Source: Siderastrea radians
Taxonomy: Eukaryota; Cnidaria; Anthozoa; Scleractinia; Rhizangiidae
Direction of reading: 5' to 3'
Length of the DNA stretch: 64,000 nt
Assembly (NCBI GenBank): GCA_964017195.1
Contig: OZ024887.1
Location: 1,145,001 to 1,209,000 of the forward strand
Shown: positions 46,101 to 55,100 of the stretch, piece after piece
How positions within the stretch are numbered: the stretch's first letter is position 1
Layout of the letters: every line of letters starts with the position of its first letter
The notes under the pieces: generated by a model
What the model saw: only the letters and a program-made list of their open reading frames with translations
What the model was told of the DNA's origin: nothing
The model's database searches: none
Translations under genes and position numbers: made by a program

Positions 46101-49100
46101 TTAGAGTATAAATGTATTTTGTAATGTTTTGGTATGTAACTGAAGTATGTAGGAATGTATTCATAAGATTGTGTTAATGATTTAGTTGTTTATTAATCCT
46201 GTGGGATTCGTTTGGTTATTTAAGAGATTGTAAGTTATGCAGAAACCATTCGAAGGCATCTCTTTATACTTGCTTTTAATTTGTGTAACCTACTGTACTG
46301 TTTTCTGTATATTTGTATACTTGTTAGCGTTCCGATTTGCAATTCTAACCTGTGTGTGCTCACGGACATCAATAAACGAGATGCTCGCCCCTAGAACTGT
46401 GTGGTGTGTTTATTGAAGATTAATTACAAAATGTTTTATACTCGTTTCACAGTGATTAGAGTATAAGAGGAGTAAGACAGGGAGATCCATTGTCACCTTA
46501 CCTTTTTGTTGTTGCCATTGAAATTCTGGCTATTTCTATCAGATCGAATACCAAAATAAAGGGTATTACAATTGGTGATAATGAAACAAAGCTGCTTGCC
46601 TATGCAGATGATATGACTGCATTGCTATCAGATATTACCTCTGCGAAGGAACTGTTAGACAGTCTTAACACTTTTGAAAAGTTTTCAGGTTTGAAAATGA
46701 ATGTCTCTAAAACCAAAGCCATGTGGATCGGAACAATGAAGAATTCTGTAGAAAAACCTTTGGGTTTGGAATGGTGCACGACCGTTAAAAATTTAGGAGT
46801 ACAATTTTCCTGTGATCAGAAAGTGGTATCTTCGCAAACTTTTCAGGAAAAGTTAGACAAAATTCAGAAAGTTATCAATATCTGGAACATGAGAGGCTTA
46901 TCTTTATTTGGGCGAGTGACAATTATTAAAACTTTTTTGATACCTAAACTTTTGTACCTATCATCGATAATCCAAACCCCAATGGAAATCATAAAAAGGA
47001 TGGAAAGAATGCTTTTTAAATTTCTATGGAAAGGACCAGACAAGGTCACGCGACATTCTGTTATAAATTCAGTTAAAAATGGGGGGTTGAACCTCATGGA
47101 TATTGAAACCCAAATTAAAGCATTGAGACTCTCCTGGATTCCGCGCATTTTAGATAGTACTAGAAAAGGACCCTGGAAGTCGTATTTTAATCATTATTTG
47201 AAACCTTATGGAGGAACCTTTCTATTAAAATGCAATTATGAATTCAAGGAGCTGACCACTTCACTAAACGGTTTTTATTCAGACTTGCTTCTTTGGTGGG
47301 AGGAGTTTAGAAATACATTTTCCGATAATAATTATGCACAAAGAATTGTTTGGAACAATAAAGACATTAAAATAGACAACAGATCAGTCTTTTATAAATC
47401 GTATTATGACAAAGGGATTGTTTTCGTACGTGACTTGATGTTTGAATCCGATAATAAGCAGTCTCATGATTTTTATAAACAAAAGGGTCTTAAAACGGAT
47501 TTCCTGACATGGACAGGTTTAAGACTATCAGTTCCGAAAGAACTCAGGTCGTGCGAACCGCTACCTGAAATTGACTTGGTAAATTTCAAACATAATAATA
47601 TACAATTCGACGTCTACAGGGCTAAGTGTAAGCATTTCTATAAGCTGTTAATAACAGCTAAGGCTAAATTGCCTAATATGTCAAAGAAACTAATTTCGGA
47701 TTTTGACATTTCAAACTCTTTGGAGGAAATATACTCACTTCCACAAACTGTCGCAAGCGAAACGTATATTTGGTCCTTCCAGTACAGAGTGCTTAATTAT
47801 ATATTGTACACAAATGCAAAACTTTTCAAAATAGGTTTATCGTTGAATGATAAATGCACTTTCTGTGACTCTTCAAAAGAAGAGCTGCATCACCTCTTTT
47901 TTGAATGCTCCCATGTGCAAATCTTTTGGAAAACATTCTCCTCTTGGTGGTTTGAACTTGTTAAGGAAAATATTACTTTGACTTTAAAAGATATTATACT
48001 TGGGCTTACAAATAGGACCGATATTATAAATTATCTTATAATTCTCGGAAAACTGTGTATTTGGGAATGTAGAAAAGCTGGCATATATCCTGACTTTAAT
48101 ATTTTTCTTAAAAAAGTTAAAAATAAGTTTGAAACCGAGAAGTATATAGCAAACAAAAATGGGACGTTTGCAAGTTTCAGGAAAAGATGGGAAGCAATTC
48201 TTGCTAAATTTCTATAGATATTGGTATTGTTTAGCCTTGTTCTCTTTATATAGAAAGATAAATGCATATTTGTGCCTATTGTGTCTGTGTGTGTTTTCGT
48301 GTGACGGTTTTCGCTTTTGGTAATTTTTTAGTTGTTTGCAAAAAAAAAAATTGTTGTTTGCAATCAGAATCTGTAATTTACTTTTAACAATTATTAATTA
48401 TGATATACCTGTAACACATATAAGACTGTAAACTGTATTAGAACTGGTATTGATGTAATATTGAAAATGTAATAGTAGGATAGGGATTACACAATATCTG
48501 TAAAAGCATTGAAAATAAAACCGTCAAAAAAAAAAAAAAAAAAGTAACTTCTTTTTAGCGATAACAGTAATGCACGGCTCACCTACCTGTAAAATTTATC
48601 GGTTAGATCAAGTTGCCTTCCCCTCGTTCGAATGGTGTCCAGGCCACAAATGGTCTCGGCGAAATGCGAGAAAACTGGACTGCGGTAGGTTGACTCGAGC
48701 CTCCTCAACTCACGAGACGTTTTCAGGTAGTATTTTGCCAGATAGGCAAAAATAAACACGATTGGCAGCGAAACGAAAATGTTCCAAAAGTTGACAATTG
48801 AAGGAATTAAAACACTTGAACACAAGGACAAAAGGCACTGGATAGCCAAGAAGAAAGTCCTGGGCAAAACGTCATCCAGGCTGCCAATGTCTTTGGAAAA
48901 ACGATTTAAGATGCGGCCAGCTGGATTGATGTCGAAGAACAGTACTTGTGCTTGCAGCAAACTTGAGACCATTTTATCGTGGAGACGTTCCGATGATCTT
49001 AGAGAGGCCAGAAAGAAAAGAAAAGCACAAACTACAGGTAAAAGGAATGCTATGCTAGCGAGGCCACCGTAAATACTTAACGTTGTCTTGCCCTGTTGGT

Positions 49101-52100
49101 AGGTCTTGGACATACTGGACAGGTGGGTCAACCAGAAAACAGGAGAAGCAGAAGCCACTGACGGGAAAGAAACCAAAAAGGCAATGAGGCCGTTTGGCAC
49201 AGATTACTGTTGAAAGTAAATGGTTCCTCGATTTCTCTTTAAAAATTACACTAGTACTAGAATGTCATTTGTTGGTGTGAGTCACTTGTAATTGTACTAG
49301 TCAATTCGTGGAATTATTGATCGTATTTTCAGGCAACTCCCATACGTTGAACTAGGGACCGGAGAGTTGAATCGATTTGAGAAAAACGTAACGGAAACTA
49401 CGTAGCCGCAAAAAAGTGAAGAAAATTGAGTTCAATAATACATGAACTTCACAAAAATTGTAAAAAAAAAAGGTTTGACACTGGCTAAAAAGCGTTTAAA
49501 AAACGGACGTTTACAATTACAGACGTTTTATTCGAAAATCTTCGAGCTTCATCAGCGATGAAATGAAAATGTAACAATAAAATATATACGGTCCTAAATT
49601 ATGCAGATATCCAAAGGTATGAGAAGGGGAATGCGAGACGCTGCAAGTTAGCAAAGAGAGGTGTAAAAACTAGGAATGTCAATATGATCATTTCCCGCGT
49701 AAGAGTCCGTGAGGGAGTACCACGCTTCAAGGAACAGTCTTATGATAATTGGTTGCTCTGTCAACGATTTCAACATTGTCAAAATCAAAAGTGTGATCAT
49801 GCCTGTGTACATGTTGAGCAACCTTTGAATTCAAATCAAAAGTCCGAACGGCTTTTTTTGTGTTCGGCGATCCTAGTTTTTATATCTCTTGCGGATTTGT
49901 CCGTGGTAAACAAAGTCACAACTTAAGCAATTTATGTTATAGGCAACATCCGGCTGGTATTCTTTTACTAGATTTTATCTTTAGGTCTCGGGAAAGAGTG
50001 GGTCAGCGTTTTGATGGGTTTATATCCCACTTTCACGTTTTCCCTCCGTAACACTCTAGCGATCTTTTCAGAAATGCCTTTGAGGTAAGGCAAAACCAGA
50101 AGGTTGTTAAATGTGGGCTGAATACGAACGGACAGGCATGGCATCAGGAATTTGGGGTCGAGTTTTCTACTCCTCACCAAACTGCGCGGATAATTGTTGT
50201 CTGCTAAAACTCTAAAAACATGTTTGCGTTCTCTGCGCTTGCCCGCATTGGAAGAAGGAATCTTGTCAGCTCTATCAAGAAGAGTATGGAATACTGATCG
50301 CTTATGTTGCATCGTATGGCGGGAATCAAAGTCAACATATTTGTCCGTGTGAGCTAGTTTTCTGTATACCCACATTATGACATTTCCATTATTTCTTGTG
50401 GTAACCCTGTCCAAGAAGTTAAGACGGTTGTTTTCCTCAAATTCGTTTTTTGTTTCTGTTTTCTGTTTATGTTGTTTTTTTTAACGTTTGTAAGGCCAGT
50501 GTCAAACCATTTTTTACAATTTTTATTATGATTCCTGGCTGCAATTTTAGTATTTTTCGATACCTAGACTTCATTATAGCGCTTCTCAATTAAGCGTCAA
50601 AAGTAATTTGCGTTTGCTGTGATTTTGCTTCACTTTGCCCTGTGATTGGCTTACAAACTCGCGCCACTTTCTCAGAAAGTTACAAAGAAAACCAAAACCA
50701 ATTGTGTCCTTGTCGCACAGTTTTTCCCGCGCTTGGCATCTTAAACGTTTCCTTCGAATTCTGACTAGTTTATTGGGTAATTAGTGGTTGAAGTGATTGG
50801 CTAGAGTAATTCCTTTGGTTTTGGCCTAACAACACTCAGCTAAAAGCGCTCTACTAACAGAAATCAAGTTTAAGCCAATTCATATTAATGTGTATAAATT
50901 CATAGTTGTTTATCTGTCCAGCACTGCAACAGCTGTTATAGATCAGCTTGAAAGTGATAATGGCCCATCCCGGCAAGAGCACTAAAAGATCATGGAGCAA
51001 CGCGAGGATGTAGCTCGATATATTCGAAGGTTTTTGTTCAAGAGAGGAACACGCCCTTCTTGTTCAGTAAAATTCTTGCTTACCTTGACTCAAGATAAAG
51101 ACACACATTATTGCACATAGTGCAACAGGGTGCATCCCAGCCTTGAAGTATTCCCAATAGAGTTTTGATGAAACTGTTCCAATCGCTCGATCTTCTTCGG
51201 ATATTTCAAGATGCTCCAATTCATTTTCTTCTTGCAGGGTGGAAGATCTATCATCTTTTGGCTGCTGACATAGCTTTCTCCCAAGGACGGTTGCTTTATA
51301 AGAAGAGTATAACATGCTCAAGAACATCTCGACTTCGGGAAACGTACCTTTTCCAAGCAGCGAGCCTTTGTGTATCACAAGGATCTGATCGGCGACCTTT
51401 ATGTGATTTTCATCGTGTGTGACCATGATTCGAATCTTGTCACGCAACAACTGACAAATGCACTGTTTAAATATCTGCTCGCCTACTTTGGCGTCTACGG
51501 CACTCAGGGGATCATCCAACAAATACATGTCTGCATCTGCGTACACTGCGCGTGCCAAGCTTACACGTGTCCGCTGTCCACCACTTAGCACAACACCGCG
51601 TTCTCCAACAAACGTCAAAAGGCCTTTTGGAAATCTACTTATGTCTTCTTGTAAGGCACATGCTTCAATGACCATGGACAGTTTGCTCTCGTCATACGGC
51701 TCACCAAATAAAATGTTTTCTTTCAGGGTTCCAGAAAACACCCAGGCTGTTTGAGAGACATAGGCGATACTGCCGTCATAGGCAATAGAACCAGCAGATT
51801 TTTTAATTTCTCCCACAATTGAAGCGAGGAGTGTGGATTTTCCGCCTCCGACTGGACCAGTAATAACAGTCAGACTCCTCTCTGGTGCCTCAAAACTGAC
51901 ATCTTGGAGAAGGAATTTCTCGCTCTGCTCATGCTCCTTGCACGATAAATTTGACACAGTTAATACTTTATCAGTCTTTTCAAAATAGTTACCTTCCTTT
52001 TCCCTGTTTATGGAGACGTGAGGCATCCTGTTTGGGCGATTCTGCAGAAGTACTCGTGTAGGATCTGTTGTCGTCTCCCTGGCAGAGCTCAACTCCTTGC

Positions 52101-55100
52101 TCTCATCTTCAGATAAATTGTCGTAGTTTGAAACTGAAGGTAAATTTTCTGAAAGTAAAAACATTTCTATCCTGTTTAAAGAAACAAATAACTCCATGAC
52201 GAAAGAGATTCCTCGCACAATCCAGGTCGTACGAAGGAGGACGAACAAGGAAAGTAGCATGAAAACCTTTTCTGGAGTTAAAACTTGACCGGTGGCAATG
52301 AGTGTTAAGATCGATGTCAGTGTCGCTACAGGTGTAACTGTGACTCGCAAACTCTCAAGAATTGACAGCAAGAAGCTCTTCTCCATAAGTATCCGTATCT
52401 CTTCCCTGCAGAAAAAACGTGAAAGTTCTTTTCTAGATGTGTATTGATACAAAGCGTTAGGCTATTTAAGAGCTCTCGGATATTCTCAAGGGGCTTCTTC
52501 CAATGCATGAGTCGGTGATGACTCTGCTCCAGGACTCTGGAACAAAATTTGTATGTGGTGAATGCATGTTAGTCTAACATAATGTGATTTAAGATGTGAT
52601 TTCCATGTAGATTAATGGTTTTCCCCTACATTCTAAAGAAGCTCAATGGAATTCTCTACGAATTTCAGGGGATTTCGTTTCCCTGGAAATTCAATGGGAT
52701 ACCAAACATGTAGTAACGTTTGTCACTGACTGTGAAATTCCGTCAGACAGAAACTTGATACAATTCCTGCGATGGAGCTTATATATCGTCGAAACGTCTA
52801 CTAAATTTCATAGGCAATGCTAAAAGTTTTACATATTAAGTTGAAAACTGAAAAACAGAAATTTTAAATGACAACTGTGAACTATAGAAACTATATACTT
52901 TTACAGATTTTTTTAATTTGCATGGAAATATTAGGTCAGCACACACTAAGGGATTTTGCTTGTTGGTTTGAAAAGGGTGAACGTGTTTCTCGTGATTAGT
53001 TGTCCTTAGCAAGTCGTATTTACGCGATTGACAAGGGTCCTTGACAAATTTTCCTTCACGGCGTCTTGCACACAAGTACTTTTTCCTGAACAGGTATTCT
53101 TGACACGTTTTTCCCTGTCTAGTTTTTGAACAAGGAGACTTTTAAGGAAAAAATTTGCTAAACGTGTTGTTCGTTCGAGCGATCAAGTTTCACTAGTTAG
53201 CAGGTTGTTAGTCATTGGGAAGTTGTTCCTTGACAAGTTCTCTGTTTTGCCCATTTTTGAACAAAGAGGCTTACCAAGGAAAACCCTGCCAAATTTAGTT
53301 GTACACACGAGAATATAAAACTATGCTCTCCTATGCTCGCCACAAGTCTCCCAGTAGCTCGGTGCTTAGAGCGTCCGACCGGTGTACGGAAGGTCATGGG
53401 TTCGATTCCCGTCGGTGACTCAGATTTTTTCTTTGTCCCACGCTCGCGACATGCTGAATATTCCATCTTTTCTTATTTCTTCTCCGAGCTTAAAATTCAC
53501 CATCTTTCTTCATTTATCAATATAAAACTTGTCACTGATGAGGGAAACTTGTTCGTGTCCAACCAGCCTAAGCCGCTTTGCAAGCAAGTTGTATGAGACA
53601 GGTGTTATCGCGTAAATCACCCCTGGATTCAAGGGAAATTTTTCCTACCTTCGTTTTCCTTTGACCTTTTCGCGATAGTTGTCTTCCCACGCATTAGCCT
53701 TTAGCGGACGGATACCGAAGACCAGTTCATTCATTAAAGAAATACGTTGGTCAGACATTTCAGCGGTCTGCTGTCGCAGTTTTGCACATTGATCAGACAA
53801 AATGAGAATAACAGGGATAGTTGCCAGCAGCAACATCACTCCCATGAGTGCTTCCCATCCAATGAAATACAGAAGTACAATCATTGCCATAGGAAACTCG
53901 ACAACAGATAAAGTGGCAAGCAGCGCCCATTTCGCAACAAATTCAATTCTTTGGACGTCATTGGATATTAAATCAATCACATGACCTGTTTTTGTCCTCT
54001 GTAGAGATTTTAAGTCAAGGAGATGAATCTGAAAAATAGAAAAAAACATAGGCGGTTTTTCGATCAAAAGAAAGGAAAGAAGCCAGATCAAGTAAGACAA
54101 CTGTGCTGGAGAGAACAACGAGACAACCAAGAGGGAACGCGAGCCTGTTTTGCTAACCCAATATGAGGACGCTTTTGCCAAAAGCATTGACGTTCCAGTG
54201 CTTCAGAAAACGTTTCTGACTTAAGCGATTCATGAACAGTTTGACGTGATAGCGAGTGTTATGTGTATGGAATATTCTGATTGAGCAATAAGAATTGAAA
54301 CTCTTCTGCCACTGTATCTGACAAGAGACAACATGCAGGACTTGCTCATGACAACAGTACCTCAGTGTCTTAACGCTGCCACTTCCATTTTTAGTTTCTT
54401 TCTGGTAACTGGAAAGCCGTTACTTATTCTTATTGTTGTGGAAATGATTAACCGAAGTTGAGATTGGGGAGTGTGAAAATGTAATACAAAGGCTCCATTT
54501 CAAAGGATGTTGGGCTGCCCGCCGAGAAAGGCAAAATTCTGGCCACAAACTTTTGACATAAACTTGGACCGTAATGTTTAGAAATTTTTATTCGGCCAAG
54601 CGTCTCTTGTTGAATACTTTGGGTGGGCCCATTTCACCTCAGTTTTTAGTGAAAGAAGCACTGCAATTTTATCTTCGTGCACCTCAATAAGGAAGGTCCA
54701 TTACTTCAAGGAACAAAAAGCTTTCGCGGTCGGAATTCTGTCTCCGAGAGTCGACTAAGCCAGTGACTTTCAGCAGGGCGTTGCTTAGTAACCTGATGCC
54801 TGGTTATTTGTGATTAAGCAACGCATCACAACCGGGAACTTTCCAAGTTCGTGTACGAATATTCTCTATTTTCTCTTAAAAGCAAAACAGCACTCTCTCT
54901 ACAGGCCCCTCCCAAGCTCCCGAATCTTCTTTCAGGAGCCCCGTTTGAACTGCCCCCTTACCTTGAGATAGATTACTCCTTTAATGGCACTGCTTAACCT
55001 CATGCCAAGCACATCGCATTTGTAACAGGCAAACTGAGCTGCAACTGATGACAGTAAAGTCAGACCCATGAGTGCAGCATAAACGTATGCAATATTACGT

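Larger units (their letters stand above)
42227..46465 (+). mobile_element. DIRS-order (Ngaro/PAT-type) tyrosine-recombinase retrotransposon, RT-deleted
   Basis: A 4239-bp element with split direct repeats in the order A1 (42227-42394), coding region, B1 (46012-46110), A2 (46111-46278), B2 (46367-46465). This is the layout of Ngaro and PAT elements, which integrate by a tyrosine recombinase and make no target duplication. It lies exactly between two LINE ORF2 codons with no duplicated bases. A1/A2 and B1/B2 appear identical by eye, so it is young. It encodes a gag-like protein, an RT/RNase H frame lacking the RT active site, and a complete-looking tyrosine recombinase. Confidence 0.88.
38620..48543 (+). 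mobile_element. L1-type LINE, interrupted by a DIRS-order element
   Basis: About 5.7 kb of LINE sequence without the 4239-bp insert: 5' region, ORF1 (39010-39732), spacer, ORF2 (40235-42226 plus 46466-48217), and a 3' region with AATAAA at 48514 and a 19-base poly(A) run at 48525-48543. The left boundary is uncertain (about 38600-38900), and no target duplication could be found by eye. It is inserted antisense in an ABCC intron, with its tail 42 bases from the exon 4 donor. Except for the insertion, both reading frames are open, so it was young when hit. Confidence 0.85.

Noticed and set aside
53530..53550. CTGATGAGGGAAAC, resembling a hammerhead ribozyme core
   Set aside because: There is no stem II between CTGATGA and GAAAC, and no flanking stems I and III could be found.
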